NCBI RefSeq assembly: GCF_002933295.1
Contig: NZ_PSSW01000003.1
Coordinates: forward strand, 62,001 to 126,000
DNA: 64,000 nucleotides
From: Marinobacter flavimaris
Lineage (GTDB): Bacteria > Pseudomonadota > Gammaproteobacteria > Pseudomonadales > Oleiphilaceae
Reading direction: 5' to 3'
The notes under the pieces are model-generated. The model was not told the DNA's origin. It did not search any database and saw only the letters and a list, made by a program, of their open reading frames with translations. How positions within the stretch are numbered: position 1 is the first letter of the stretch; the number at the start of each line of letters is the position of its first letter. Both the position numbers and the translations under genes were made by a program. This document shows, piece after piece, positions 1-12,085 of the stretch.

Positions 1-2
1 TG

Positions 3-209
3 CACCACTATTATTTCCAGGCGCTGGACCTGGTCTGGGCGAATCTGACTGAAAAGCAGGCGTTGCCGCCAAGCCAGGTAGTCCGGACGGTGCCACGGGG
101 CGCTATCACAACACCGCTGGCGGAGGTCAACCTGCCGGCGATCAATCCCGCGCCGGATGCCGGCGACCGGATTGTCTTTACTGACAACCAGGTCCGGATC
201 CCGGAATAA
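3..209 (+). CDS. 3-hydroxybutyrate oligomer hydrolase, C-terminal fragment
   Basis: Open from the left edge in frame 3 and stopping with TAA at 207-209, so only the last 68 residues are seen. They include [13 protein letters not shown], which resembles the C-terminus of the D-(-)-3-hydroxybutyrate oligomer hydrolase family as I remember it. Members of that family cleave soluble 3-hydroxybutyrate oligomers to monomers. The neighbourhood fits: next come a sigma-54 activator and a 3-hydroxybutyrate uptake and oxidation operon. The family assignment rests on a short tail plus context, so it is probable rather than certain. The frame and stop are clear. Confidence 0.6.
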   Translation, partial: HHYYFQALDLVWANLTEKQALPPSQVVRTVPRGAITTPLAEVNLPAINPAPDAGDRIVFTDNQVRIPE

Positions 210-220
210 GTGTGACACGC

Positions 221-250
221 GCCGGCCCGTTGCGGGGCCGGCTTCGTTTG
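221..250 (+). terminator. Rho-independent terminator after the oligomer hydrolase
   Basis: GCCGGCCC (221-228) pairs with GGGCCGGC (235-242) around a 6-nt loop, followed by TTCGTTTG. It starts 11 nt after the stop codon, separating the hydrolase from the regulator gene. Confidence 0.6.
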
Positions 251-318
251 CCCCCGGTCCGGGGGCCCCATATACTTCCGTCACTGCACCCGGCCTGTCG
301 GGTGCGAGGGTTATCCAG

Positions 319-1764
319 ATGAATGACATTCGACCCGTTGGTGCGCGGTACATGACACAGCTGTTTTCTGACAACAATAAAAGTGGCCTGACCAGAGACC
401 TGATCGAAGCCCTGTTTCCCATGTTCGAGGAAGCCAGCGCCGGTGCCATCGCCGTGGACTGCGATGCACGGATTACCTGGATTAACAGCAGCTACTCCCA
501 TCTTCTTGGCCTGGGCGATCCGTCTACCATCATCGGCAAACCGGTGCGCCAGCTGATCCCTCACACCCGAATGCCCGAAGTGGTCGAAACCGGTAAACCC
601 CTGCTGCTGGACATCATGGAGCACAACCAGCAACAGTTGGTGGTAACGCGCCTGCCGTACTACGACGACAACGGAAAAATCGTCGGTGCCGTGGCCTTTG
701 TACTTTACGACGACCTTCAGCCCCTGACGCCACTGGTGTCGAAATACCGTCGGCTCCACCAGGATCTGGCGGCCGCACGCAAGGCGTTGGCGAAAAAGGC
801 ACGAGGTACTCGCTACAGCCTCGGTGATTTCGTTGGTGCCAGCCCGGCAGCGCTGGAGGTCAAGCGTCGCGCGCGCTTGGCGGCCGGTCGCGATATGCCG
901 GTTCTACTGCTGGGAGAAACGGGCACCGGCAAGGAAGTACTCGCCCAGGCGATTCATACGGTCTCGGGACGTGCGGAGAAACCGTTCGTGGGAGTGAACG
1001 TGGCCGCCATTCCGGACAACCTCCTTGAGGCCGAGTTCTTTGGCGTCGCACCCGGCGCCTACACCGGTGCCGATCGCCGCACCCGGGAAGGCAAGTTTCA
1101 ACTGGCCAACGGTGGCACCCTGTTTCTCGACGAGGTGGGTGACATGCCGTTGCCGCTGCAGGCCAAGCTGTTGCGGGCCCTGCAAGAGGGAGAGATTGAA
1201 CCGCTGGGCTCCAACAAGGTGGTTTCGGTGGATGTTCGGGTTATTGCTGCCACCAGCAGAAATCTTGAGGTCATGATCTCCGAAGGAACTTTCCGCTCCG
1301 ATCTTTATTACCGCCTTAATGTCCTGGAAATCCCCATTCCACCCTTGAGGGATCGGCTGGCGGATCTCGGTGTGCTCTGCGAAGCGCTTCTTGAAGAGAT
1401 CTGCGAGGGTCTGGAGTTGCGTGGTGAGATTACGGATGCTGGCGTCTCGGCGCTGGGCAGTTATGACTGGCCGGGCAATATCCGTGAGTTGCGCAACGTT
1501 CTCGAGCGGGCAATGACCATGGGCGAGGAAGGTGGCTTGCTCGATGCCGATGCGATTTTCAAGGTGTTGCCCCGAGCCGGGACGCGCCCGGTGTCTTCTC
1601 TGGCGCCGCAACCGGTGAGGCCGTTGTCCCAGACACTCGCCGAGGCAGAGGCCCAGGCGATCGAAGAAGCTCTGGTGGCAAGCCGTGGCAACCGTACCCG
1701 GGCTGCCAAGCTGTTGGGTATATCCCGATCTGTTCTGTACGAGAAACTGGCCAAGTTGTCCTGA
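319..1764 (+). CDS. Sigma-54-dependent activator of 3-hydroxybutyrate catabolism (HbcR-like)
   Basis: This 481-residue enhancer-binding protein has an N-terminal PAS-like sensor (about residues 30-130), an AAA+ domain and a C-terminal Fis-type helix-turn-helix. The AAA+ domain shows Walker A GETGTGKE near residue 197, the sigma-54 contact loop as GAYTGA near 246 and Walker B LFLDEVGD near 268. The start at 319 is preceded by GAGGG about 8 nt upstream; the frame stays open to 157 without a good ribosome site. It lies directly upstream of a TRAP/bdhA/acetoacetyl-CoA synthetase operon. A similar sigma-54 activator, HbcR, is known to control 3-hydroxybutyrate use in Pseudomonas aeruginosa. Its role here is inferred from that and from the sites at 1758-1917. 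Confidence 0.85.
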   Translation: MNDIRPVGARYMTQLFSDNNKSGLTRDLIEALFPMFEEASAGAIAVDCDARITWINSSYSHLLGLGDPSTIIGKPVRQLIPHTRMPEVVETGKPLLLDIMEHNQQQLVVTRLPYYDDNGKIVGAVAFVLYDDLQPLTPLVSKYRRLHQDLAAARKALAKKARGTRYSLGDFVGASPAALEVKRRARLAAGRDMPVLLLGETGTGKEVLAQAIHTVSGRAEKPFVGVNVAAIPDNLLEAEFFGVAPGAYTGADRRTREGKFQLANGGTLFLDEVGDMPLPLQAKLLRALQEGEIEPLGSNKVVSVDVRVIAATSRNLEVMISEGTFRSDLYYRLNVLEIPIPPLRDRLADLGVLCEALLEEICEGLELRGEITDAGVSALGSYDWPGNIRELRNVLERAMTMGEEGGLLDADAIFKVLPRAGTRPVSSLAPQPVRPLSQTLAEAEAQAIEEALVASRGNRTRAAKLLGISRSVLYEKLAKLS

Positions 1765-1773
1765 AATCCGGAC
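1758..1773 (+). promoter_or_regulatory. Putative activator binding site 1 (upstream activating sequence)
   Basis: GTCCTGAAATCCGGAC is an imperfect dyad with outer GTCC/GGAC half-sites. It overlaps the stop codon of the sigma-54 activator gene. It differs from the second copy at 1821 by one base and lies about 145 bp upstream of the -24 element. Confidence 0.6.
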
Positions 1774-1820
1774 GACTGTCTGCCCATCCGTACAATCCCT
1801 TACGACTGACGTCTAATGAT

Positions 1821-1836
1821 GTCCTGAATTCCGGAC
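1821..1836 (+). promoter_or_regulatory. Putative activator binding site 2 (upstream activating sequence)
   Basis: GTCCTGAATTCCGGAC is the second copy of the dyad, 63 bp after the first. That is six turns of B-DNA, so both copies face the same side of the helix, as expected for enhancer sites of a sigma-54 activator. Confidence 0.65.
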
Positions 1837-1901
1837 GCTTTCCCCCGTGCCGGCTTCAACCGAATTTTATAACTGACTGAATTATATAAATAAAATTAAG
1901 A

Positions 1902-1917
1902 TGGCATAGTGTCTGCT
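1902..1917 (+). promoter_or_regulatory. Sigma-54 (-24/-12) promoter of the dctP operon
   Basis: TGGCATAGTGTCTGCT fits TGGCAC-N5-TTGC with the invariant GG and GC at the required spacing; two positions differ from consensus. It sits between an A+T-rich tract and the operon, about 65 bp downstream of activator site 2. Transcription would start near 1929, giving a leader of about 160 nt before dctP. Confidence 0.75.
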
Positions 1918-2091
1918 ATATCCGAGGCGCAGGACGTCAGAACAATGCACAGAACAAGACTGGCGCTAACTGTTGGACCCCAAACATCACCCTGTCCGTC
2001 TGTTCCTGCATTCTCTGACTATACTCAGTTCAGGCCTTTCTGGTTGAAAGCCGCCAGGCCAGACAAAACAACAAAGTTAGGAGACTTGCCA

Positions 2092-3144
<1,053 letters not shown>

Positions 3145-3163
3145 GGTTCGGGGCTGACCCAGG

Positions 3164-3222
3164 GCACCGGACGCAATTCCGGTGCTCTTTGATTTAGTCT
3201 GGATGGCCCTGCGGGGCCATCC
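3164..3222 (+). terminator. Two tandem hairpins between dctP and dctQ (attenuator or mRNA stabiliser)
   Basis: The first hairpin pairs GCACCGGA (3164-3171) with TCCGGTGC (3178-3185), followed by TCTTTGATTT. The second pairs GGATGGCC (3201-3208) with GGCCATCC (3215-3222), followed by TTGTTTC. Both are 8-bp perfect stems with 6-nt loops inside an operon. Partial termination or 3'-end protection here would let the binding protein be made in excess over the membrane subunits. Confidence 0.6.
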
Positions 3223-3260
3223 TTGTTTCACGGCAGGCTTTCTGAACGAGGAACTGTTGT

Positions 3261-3899
3261 ATGACAGTGTCTGATAAAGGCTCACCACCCGATGTGCATG
3301 CATCGGCGTCGGACGCCGGTCAATTTATTCATCATCACACCGAGTTTCCGACCACCCGGCTGAGCAAGGTCCTGGACGGTGTGATTTCTGCGATAGGCAA
3401 GAGTGCCTCCTGGCTCTGGATTGTGGTTACCGGCGTGATCATATACGCGGTGGTGGGGCGTTATGCCTTTGGCCAGGGTTCGGTAACGCTTGAAGAGGTC
3501 CAGTGGCACCTGGCAGGCGCCGGCTGGTTGTTGGGATTGGGTTATACCCTGGTGACCGATGATCACGTCAGGGTTGATGTCATTCATGAGCGCCTGTCGC
3601 TCAAAGGCCAGGCCTGGATTGAGCTATTTGGCCTGGTGTTTCTGCTGCTGCCGTTTCTGGTGCTGGCGGTCTACGAAATGATTCCCTATGCCGTGAGCTC
3701 CTGGGAGCAGGGCGAGACCAGTCAGGCGCCGGCGGGCCTTCCTTACCGCTGGATTCTCAAGGGCGTTCTCGCGCTGTCGTTTGGGCTCCTGATCGTCGCG
3801 GCCCTGTCCCGTCTGCTGAAAGTGACGGCTTTGCTTTTCGGCTTTCCGAAGCCAATCCGGGTCGAGTCCGGTGAGACCAAGAAAGAGGATGCGTCCTGA
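3261..3899 (+). CDS. dctQ: TRAP transporter small membrane subunit (DctQ)
   Basis: A 212-residue protein with four predicted membrane segments (around residues 45-70, 85-105, 115-140 and 165-190), as in DctQ subunits, which bind the large permease. The hydrophilic N-terminal extension of about 40 residues is longer than in minimal DctQ proteins. The start is preceded by GAGGAA. The stop codon overlaps the start of dctM by one base (TGATG), so translation is probably coupled. Confidence 0.9.
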   Translation: MTVSDKGSPPDVHASASDAGQFIHHHTEFPTTRLSKVLDGVISAIGKSASWLWIVVTGVIIYAVVGRYAFGQGSVTLEEVQWHLAGAGWLLGLGYTLVTDDHVRVDVIHERLSLKGQAWIELFGLVFLLLPFLVLAVYEMIPYAVSSWEQGETSQAPAGLPYRWILKGVLALSFGLLIVAALSRLLKVTALLFGFPKPIRVESGETKKEDAS

Positions 3900-5263
3900 T
3901 GGAGCTTGAAACCCTATTTGTAATCGGCATGTTCCTCACCTTCGGGGCGCTGCTGATGACCGGCTATCCGGTTGCTTGGGTACTGGGCGGCACCGCGGTT
4001 ATCTGGACCGTTGTTGGTGTCGTCGCCGTTGAGAATTTTGGAGCCAATCTGTGGTTCGATTATCAATCTTCCATGGGGCTTGTGCCCGAGCGAATCTGGA
4101 AGGTGGTCAGTAGCGAAACCCTTGTGGCACTGCCCATGTTTATATTCATGGGCATCATGCTTGACCAGTCCGGCGTAGCCGAGCGACTGATGAACAGCAT
4201 GGTCAAACTGTTTGGCGCCGTTCGCGGCGGCTATGCGGTGACCGTCATCGTTATCGGGGTTCTGTTGGCCGCGACCACCGGTATCATCGGGGCGTCCGTA
4301 GTGCTCCTCGGCATGTTGTCCCTGCCGGTCATGATGGAGAACAAGTACGACAAGGGCTTTGCGGTGGGTACGGCATGTGCCACCGGAACCCTGGGTATTC
4401 TGATTCCGCCCTCAATCATGCTGGTTCTGATGGCTGACCGCCTGGCGGTTCCCGAGGCGTCAGTCGGTGACCTGTTCATGGGCGCCTTCTTCCCCGGCCT
4501 TATGCTGGGTGCCATGTACGTGGCCTACGCGATTATCCGTCCGATGCTGCAGCCGAACATTGCGCCGGTGCCGGAAGGTACTGAAAAAGTGAGCTGGGCC
4601 ATCGTCTGGGAAGTGGCAAAGGCAGTAGTGCCAACCGCCGCGTTGATTCTGGGCGTATTGGGTTCCATCTTTGCCGGCATAGCGACTCCAACGGAGGCTT
4701 CCGGTGTGGGCGCCCTGGGTGCCCTCCTGCTGGCACTGATGTCTGGCCGACTGAACCTGAACGTGCTGAACTCTTCCATGCAGCAGACGACGCGCACGGC
4801 GGCGTTCATCTTTGCCATCTTCCTGGGTGCCACCGCGTTCTCCGTGGTCCTGCGGGGTCTGGGCGGCGACCAGGTGATCGAGGACGCCCTGTTGGGTCTG
4901 CCGTTCGGTCCTTATGGTGTGGTTCTGACCATTCTGTTCGGCGTATTCCTGCTCGGCTTCTTCCTGGACTGGGTGGAAATCACCCTGATCATCCTGCCGC
5001 TGGTTGCGCCGGTTGTGCAAAGCCTCGGCTTTGATCTGGTCTGGTTCACCATCCTGTTTGCCATGTGCCTGCAGACCTCTTTCCTGACGCCACCGGTCGG
5101 ATTCGCGCTGTTCTACATCAAGGGTGTAGCGCCGCCAGAGATCGCTGTTACCGACATCTACCGTGGCGTTATACCGTTCATCATTATTCAGCTGGCAGCG
5201 CTGGCTATTGTGTTCGTGGTACCGGAAATCGCGACCTGGCTGCCCAGCGTGGCTTACGACTAA
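3899..5263 (+). CDS. dctM: TRAP transporter large permease (DctM)
   Basis: A 454-residue polytopic membrane protein of the DctM (ion transporter) family, the sodium-driven channel subunit of the TRAP system. It contains the glycine-rich, proline-containing [17 protein letters not shown] and the second repeat [23 protein letters not shown] segment typical of the family (here [16 protein letters not shown]). It directly follows dctQ with a one-base overlap and is followed after 13 nt by bdhA. With the other subunits it would carry 3-hydroxybutyrate into the cytoplasm. Confidence 0.92.
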   Translation: MELETLFVIGMFLTFGALLMTGYPVAWVLGGTAVIWTVVGVVAVENFGANLWFDYQSSMGLVPERIWKVVSSETLVALPMFIFMGIMLDQSGVAERLMNSMVKLFGAVRGGYAVTVIVIGVLLAATTGIIGASVVLLGMLSLPVMMENKYDKGFAVGTACATGTLGILIPPSIMLVLMADRLAVPEASVGDLFMGAFFPGLMLGAMYVAYAIIRPMLQPNIAPVPEGTEKVSWAIVWEVAKAVVPTAALILGVLGSIFAGIATPTEASGVGALGALLLALMSGRLNLNVLNSSMQQTTRTAAFIFAIFLGATAFSVVLRGLGGDQVIEDALLGLPFGPYGVVLTILFGVFLLGFFLDWVEITLIILPLVAPVVQSLGFDLVWFTILFAMCLQTSFLTPPVGFALFYIKGVAPPEIAVTDIYRGVIPFIIIQLAALAIVFVVPEIATWLPSVAYD

Positions 5264-5276
5264 GGAGAAAATAACC

Positions 5277-6056
5277 ATGCGTCTGGAAAACCGGATTGCT
5301 TTGATTACCGGTGCCGGTCGCGGCATCGGCCGGGCCATTGCCGAGGCCTACTGCCGCGAAGGCGCCAAGGTCGCTGTGGCTGACCTGACACTCGAGGCGG
5401 CCCAGGACACCGTAGATGCCATCGAGCAGGCCGGCGGCACTGCCATCGCCCTTGAAATGGATGTGACTGACGAAGATGCAGTTGACGTAAACGTCAACTC
5501 TGTGGTTAAACAGTGGGGTGGTCTGGACATCGCCATTGCGAACGCCGGCATCCAACACATTGATCCGGTGCACAAACTGGCTTATTCCGATTGGCGCAAA
5601 GTCATGAATGTGCATCTCGATGGCGCTTTCCTGGTGACTCGTGCGGCACTCAAGCACATGTACGAGAGCGGCGGTGGCACCATGCTTTACATGGGGTCGG
5701 TGCATTCTCTGGAGGCTTCTCCCCTGAAAGCCCCTTATGTGGCGGCGAAGCATGGCATGCTGGGGTTGTGTCGGGCGGTGGCGAAGGAAGGTGCGGAACA
5801 CGGGGTGCGGAGCAACATCATCTGCCCCGGGTTTGTGCGCACGCCCCTGGTGGACAAGCAGATTCCGGAACAGGCCAAGGAGCTGGGCATTTCCGAAGAG
5901 GAAGTTATCAGTAAAGTTATGCTCAAGAACACTGTGGACGGGGAATTCACCACCCTGGAAGACGTGGCAGAGTTGGCCGTTCATCTGGCTGCATTCCCCT
6001 CTGCGGCTTTGACTGGCCAGTCCATCGTGGTCAGTCACGGCTGGCATATGCAGTAA
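5277..6056 (+). CDS. bdhA: 3-hydroxybutyrate dehydrogenase (short-chain dehydrogenase)
   Basis: A 259-residue NAD-dependent dehydrogenase that oxidises 3-hydroxybutyrate to acetoacetate in the cytoplasm. The nucleotide-binding motif TGAGRGIG is at residues 11-18, catalytic serine near 141 in GSVHS, and YVAAK with tyrosine near 154. The segment [13 protein letters not shown] and the C-terminal GWHMQ match this enzyme subgroup rather than a generic short-chain dehydrogenase. The start at 5277 is preceded by AAGGAG; the frame continues upstream inside dctM but that is overlap. It is followed after 16 nt by acetoacetyl-CoA synthetase. Confidence 0.9.
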   Translation: MRLENRIALITGAGRGIGRAIAEAYCREGAKVAVADLTLEAAQDTVDAIEQAGGTAIALEMDVTDEDAVDVNVNSVVKQWGGLDIAIANAGIQHIDPVHKLAYSDWRKVMNVHLDGAFLVTRAALKHMYESGGGTMLYMGSVHSLEASPLKAPYVAAKHGMLGLCRAVAKEGAEHGVRSNIICPGFVRTPLVDKQIPEQAKELGISEEEVISKVMLKNTVDGEFTTLEDVAELAVHLAAFPSAALTGQSIVVSHGWHMQ

Positions 6057-6072
6057 CATTCAGGAGATATGG

Positions 6073-8061
6073 ATGAGCAATGAAGAACAATCACCGGTAG
6101 TCTGGTCTCCGTCGGAAGACACCCTGGCCAATTCCCGTATGGGCCAGTTCAGGACATGGCTTGAGCAGCAGGGTTTCGGCCCGTTTGCTGACTACCACGC
6201 ACTGCACCAGTGGTCCATTGATGAGCTGGAAACCTTCTGGCAAAAAGTCTGGGATTACTGTGGTCTTGTCTGCGATACACCGGCTGAAAAAGTACTGGGC
6301 AAGCATGAAATTCCGGGCGCCGAATGGTTCCCCGGGATGAAGCTGAACTTTGCTGCCAACCTGCTGAGGCTCGCAGATGGTGAGCACCGCGATCGCGAAG
6401 CGGTCGTGGCGTACTGCGAAACCCGTCCGGTGCTGCGTCGCACCTATGCCGAACTGAAAGCCGATGCCGGTGCCCTGGAAGCCTTCCTGCGCAGCAAAGG
6501 CATCAAACAGGGTGACCGGGTAGCCGGTGTTGTTACCAACGGCTATGAAGCCCTGGTGGGAATGCTGGCCGCTACAAGTCTTGGGGCTATCTGGAGTTCC
6601 GCGTCACCGGATTTCGGCATCGGCGCGATTCTTGACCGCTTTGGCCAGATCGAACCTTCAGCTCTGATCGTCGTGAACGGCTACGGCTACGGCGGCAAAG
6701 TGTTTGCGCGCCAGCAGGATTTTGCCGAGCTCATTGCCGGCCTGCCAACGCTCAAGGCGGTTGTCAGTGTCCAGCAACTGCCAGACGAGGCTCCGATTTC
6801 GGGCGATCTGGTGACTACCTGGGAAAACGCCCTCGCTGCTGGCGAAGGAACGGCTCCTTCATTTACGCCTCTGCCTCCGGATCATCCGGTGTATATCCTG
6901 TATTCCTCCGGCACCACGGGCAAACCCAAGTGCATCGTGCACGGTAATGCTGGCCTGCTGGTCAATCATGCCAAGGAGCTGATGCTGCACGGCGACGTTG
7001 GCCCCGAAGACCGGTTCCTGTACTTCACTACCTGTGGCTGGATGATGTGGAACTGGCAGGCCTCCGCCCTGATGACCGGTGCCGCCGTGATCACCGTTGA
7101 TGGCTCTCCGGGTTACCCGAGCCTGAACTTCCTGTGGGACACCGTTGCGGAAGAGAAGGTCACCCATTTCGGAACCAGCGCCCGGTTCATTGCCGGCTGC
7201 CGCAAAGGCGAACTCAAGCCCGCAAAAACCCTGGATCAGAGCAATTTGCGAGTGGTGTTTTCCACCGGCTCACCGCTGTTGCCGGAAGACTATGACTGGG
7301 TCTACAGCGATGGCGCCCCCGACGCCCTGCTTGGCTCCATTGCCGGTGGCACGGACATCTGCGGCTGCTTCGTGGGTTCAACGCCACTTCTGCCTGTTCG
7401 CCGCGGTGAAATCCAGTGCCGTTTCCTGGGCGTCGACGCGGTTGCCTACGGCGACGATGGCCAGCCGGTCAGTGAAGGTCGCGGCGAGCTGGTCTGCCGT
7501 CAGCCGCTGCCATCCATGCCCGTTAGCTTCTGGCAGGATCCGGATGGCGAGCGCTACCGCGACGCCTACTTCAACACCTTCCCGGACGTATGGGCCCACG
7601 GTGATTTCATCGAGTTCACCGAGCACGGCGGGGCTATCATCTATGGCCGCTCTGACGCCACCCTGAACCCGGGCGGCGTTCGAATCGGTACCGCGGAAAT
7701 CTACCGCCAGGTCGAAACCGTGGCCGAGGTCAAAGACAGCCTCGTTGTCGGCCGTCAGATCGACGGCGACGTGGAAGTGGTTTTGCTGGTGGTTCCGGCC
7801 GACGGCCAGGAAATCACCGACGATCTGCTGAAACAGCTCAAGAGTCGAATCCGCGAAGGCGCCAGCCCACGGCACGTGCCCAAGCACATTGTGGAGGTGA
7901 ACGACATTCCGTACACCCGCAGTGGCAAAAAGGTGGAATTGGCAGTGGCCCGTCTGATCAATGGTTCGAAGAAGGCGGACAATCGGGATGCTTTGGGGAA
8001 CCCCGAAGCGTTGGATCACATTCGGGAGCGGTTGGCCGAGGTTGGGCTGTTGCACAGTTGA
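6073..8061 (+). CDS. aacS: Acetoacetyl-CoA synthetase (acetoacetate-CoA ligase)
   Basis: A 662-residue adenylate-forming ligase that activates acetoacetate to acetoacetyl-CoA with ATP. The phosphate-binding signature YSSGTTGKPKCIVHG lies near residue 277. GRSDATLNPGGVRIGTAEIY and the C-terminal YTRSGKKVE, with the catalytic lysine, are as in acetoacetyl-CoA synthetases. An N-terminal acyl-CoA synthetase domain starts around residue 40. The length fits the family (about 650). It is the last gene of the operon, so imported 3-hydroxybutyrate becomes acetoacetyl-CoA in two steps. An inverted-repeat element begins 130 nt downstream. Confidence 0.93.
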   Translation: MSNEEQSPVVWSPSEDTLANSRMGQFRTWLEQQGFGPFADYHALHQWSIDELETFWQKVWDYCGLVCDTPAEKVLGKHEIPGAEWFPGMKLNFAANLLRLADGEHRDREAVVAYCETRPVLRRTYAELKADAGALEAFLRSKGIKQGDRVAGVVTNGYEALVGMLAATSLGAIWSSASPDFGIGAILDRFGQIEPSALIVVNGYGYGGKVFARQQDFAELIAGLPTLKAVVSVQQLPDEAPISGDLVTTWENALAAGEGTAPSFTPLPPDHPVYILYSSGTTGKPKCIVHGNAGLLVNHAKELMLHGDVGPEDRFLYFTTCGWMMWNWQASALMTGAAVITVDGSPGYPSLNFLWDTVAEEKVTHFGTSARFIAGCRKGELKPAKTLDQSNLRVVFSTGSPLLPEDYDWVYSDGAPDALLGSIAGGTDICGCFVGSTPLLPVRRGEIQCRFLGVDAVAYGDDGQPVSEGRGELVCRQPLPSMPVSFWQDPDGERYRDAYFNTFPDVWAHGDFIEFTEHGGAIIYGRSDATLNPGGVRIGTAEIYRQVETVAEVKDSLVVGRQIDGDVEVVLLVVPADGQEITDDLLKQLKSRIREGASPRHVPKHIVEVNDIPYTRSGKKVELAVARLINGSKKADNRDALGNPEALDHIRERLAEVGLLHS

Positions 8062-8191
8062 AGGTCTGAAATCTGATGGAGGCTGTCGGTTTATGCTGTG
8101 CTAATCCGACTTACTCTCTTGATTTTGTCGACAAAAATGCTCCCGAGAATGGCCTTGATTGACCGCGCGGAGGCACACCGAGAGGCCCGGT

Positions 8192-8305
8192 GAGCGGCAG
8201 AAGAACCCCTTTCCAAAACTGTGCGGAGCCAGGGATGGCGGAGCCCAAGCGTCACAGGGATGTGCCGTTAGGAGCGTGTTTTGGAAAGGGGTTCTTCTGC
8301 CGCTC
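8192..8305. repeat. Intergenic palindromic element A: 28-nt perfect inverted arms, 58-nt core
   Basis: Positions 8192-8219 are the exact reverse complement of 8278-8305. The 58-nt core between them holds GCC-AGGGAT-GGC (8228-8239) and CAC-AGGGAT-GTG (8253-8264), two small hairpins with the same hexaloop. The core aligns with that of element B at 61702-61812 although the arms are unrelated. It lies in the 484-bp gap between the acetoacetyl-CoA synthetase and isocitrate dehydrogenase genes. Open frames running through it have no coding character. As a transcribed hairpin it could also end the upstream operon. Confidence 0.85.
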
Positions 8306-8390
8306 TACCCGAATGTCCGATGTTAGAAAGTTTCGTAAATTCCCGCCATTTCATCGTCTTGTAACCGAAGATCAGGCATTTTTAGTCCGT

Positions 8391-8400
8391 TCTTATACTA
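8391..8400 (+). promoter_or_regulatory. Possible -10 region for isocitrate dehydrogenase
   Basis: TATACT at 8394-8399 lies in the A+T-rich stretch 8380-8460, which contrasts with the surrounding G+C-rich DNA. No good -35 is seen 17 bp upstream. A second -10-like TATCTT occurs near 8431. The rest of 8306-8545 holds no gene. Confidence 0.3.
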
Positions 8401-8545
8401 AGATCGTAACCAAAATTAACGAAAAAATGGTATCTTAGTAGCCCTATCAAAAGTTCCTAATCAGTCATTGCTCAGGTCGGACGTTCAAAAGACGCCTGAC
8501 CCCGCCATGACCGTCCTGAACCCACCCATTAGCCTGAGGACGAAA

Positions 8546-10789
<2,244 letters not shown>

Positions 10790-10801
10790 GTCAGCCTGTG
10801 A

Positions 10802-10869
10802 GCATCCGGTTCAACAGCCGGATGCCCTCAAAAAAACCGGACAACCCTGGCGGGTTCTCCGGTTTTTTT
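10802..10869. terminator. Bidirectional terminator between icd and the antiporter operon
   Basis: An 8-bp hairpin (10802-10809 with 10818-10825) is followed by a stronger one. There AAAAAAACCGGA (10830-10841) pairs with TCCGGTTTTTTT (10858-10869), and an inner AACCC/GGGTT stem extends it. Flanking A and T runs make it work on both strands, serving the convergent genes. Confidence 0.92.
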
Positions 10870-10888
10870 ATGGCTGTATACCGGGCGT

Positions 10889-12082
10889 TCATTCCTTGTC
10901 CGGTTCGTCCTGATAGCCTTTGCCGGTTTCGCCGGCTCGCCTGAGCTGAATCAGGGTGAGTGGGGGTCCCACCAGTTCAAAGATCACCGTTGCACCAATG
11001 ACCAGAGGCAGAATATACGTCAGTTCCGGCAGCCGTTCTGTGGCCAGCAGTGCCAGGCCTAGGGCAACGCCGGCCTGGGGCATGAGGCAGGCGCCGATCC
11101 GTTTCCGGGTATGAGATGCAGAACCGGCCAGATAGCCGCCGAACCGTCCGCCGGCCAACCTGCCGGCAATCCGGGCGGCAACATAGGCGAGGCCCAGTGC
11201 GCCGAGGGTTGGCAGCATGGCCCACTCGAGCTGGTAGCCGGCCATAAAGAAGAACAGGGCCAGGAACGGCTCGGAAACCCCTTCAATTGAGCGGAACGGG
11301 CGCACATGATGCCTTGCCCGGTTGGCGACCACGATGCCGAGGGTCATGCAGGTCAGCAGATAGGAGAGACCAAGAAATGACGCGATACCGGCGGCTACAA
11401 AAACAAACCCGGCGGACTCGAGCAACATCGGCTCGCCGGGCCGCAGCCGGCCCGTAAGCCAGGCCATAGGCAGACCCAGGACCGTGCCCAGCAGAACCGC
11501 CCCTCCGACATCCAAAAGACCGACTCCGAGGGTCGAAAGCCCGGTACCGCCTTCGCCCAGCAGCAGTTGTGCACCGACCAGGCAGATACTGAACAGGATG
11601 GCGCCCCAGGCATCATCAATGGCGACGACCTGGAACACCAGCCGGGTCAGCGGACCGTTCGCACCAGCTTCCTTCAACGTATCAAGTGTTGCTGCCGGTG
11701 CTGTTGCTGTTGCGATGGAACCCAGGAGCAGCGCAGCGGGTAGATTACGAGTAACAAGCCAGACTGCAACGGCAACAAATGCCGCCGTCACCAGAGTGAC
11801 CGCGAGGCTCACAATCACGGCTTCCCGGCCTTCTGACAGGTTTTTCACTGCCATGCGCTCGCCCAGCAGGAAGCCGACCATGGCAAGCGTTAATTGGGTA
11901 ATGAATCCGAAGTGATCGTCTGCACCTGCTGGCAGAAGATCCAGAAGTTCCGGCCCGGCAAGCGCCCCAAGCAATAGCAACAGGGTAACCCTGGGCACGT
12001 GTATGCGCTGGCCGATGCCGTGTGCGGCAAGAGCCAGCAGCAGGGTGCCGCCGATTAGTAGCAGATCCGTTGCGTGATTCAC
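10889..12082 (-). CDS. Cation:proton antiporter (CPA2 family)
   Basis: A 397-residue membrane protein with about 12 hydrophobic segments matching the Na+/H+ exchanger domain. The paired aspartates in QVVAIDDAWGA match the ion-binding site of electrogenic CPA2 antiporters. SIATATAPAATLDTLKEAG is the usual preceding unwound segment. There is no TrkA-type regulatory tail; the protein ends in a short charged tail. It begins 3 nt after the ybaK stop codon, so both are probably co-transcribed. Ion specificity (Na+ or K+) cannot be read from the sequence. Confidence 0.85.
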   Translation of the reverse strand: MNHATDLLLIGGTLLLALAAHGIGQRIHVPRVTLLLLLGALAGPELLDLLPAGADDHFGFITQLTLAMVGFLLGERMAVKNLSEGREAVIVSLAVTLVTAAFVAVAVWLVTRNLPAALLLGSIATATAPAATLDTLKEAGANGPLTRLVFQVVAIDDAWGAILFSICLVGAQLLLGEGGTGLSTLGVGLLDVGGAVLLGTVLGLPMAWLTGRLRPGEPMLLESAGFVFVAAGIASFLGLSYLLTCMTLGIVVANRARHHVRPFRSIEGVSEPFLALFFFMAGYQLEWAMLPTLGALGLAYVAARIAGRLAGGRFGGYLAGSASHTRKRIGACLMPQAGVALGLALLATERLPELTYILPLVIGATVIFELVGPPLTLIQLRRAGETGKGYQDEPDKE

Positions 12083-12085
12083 GGG

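Noticed and set aside
8192..8305. Insertion sequence or CRISPR repeat
   Set aside because: There is no transposase, no target duplication that I can see, and only one inverted pair rather than regular direct repeats.
8190..8438. 82-codon frame across element A
   Set aside because: It runs through the inverted repeat and has no coding character.
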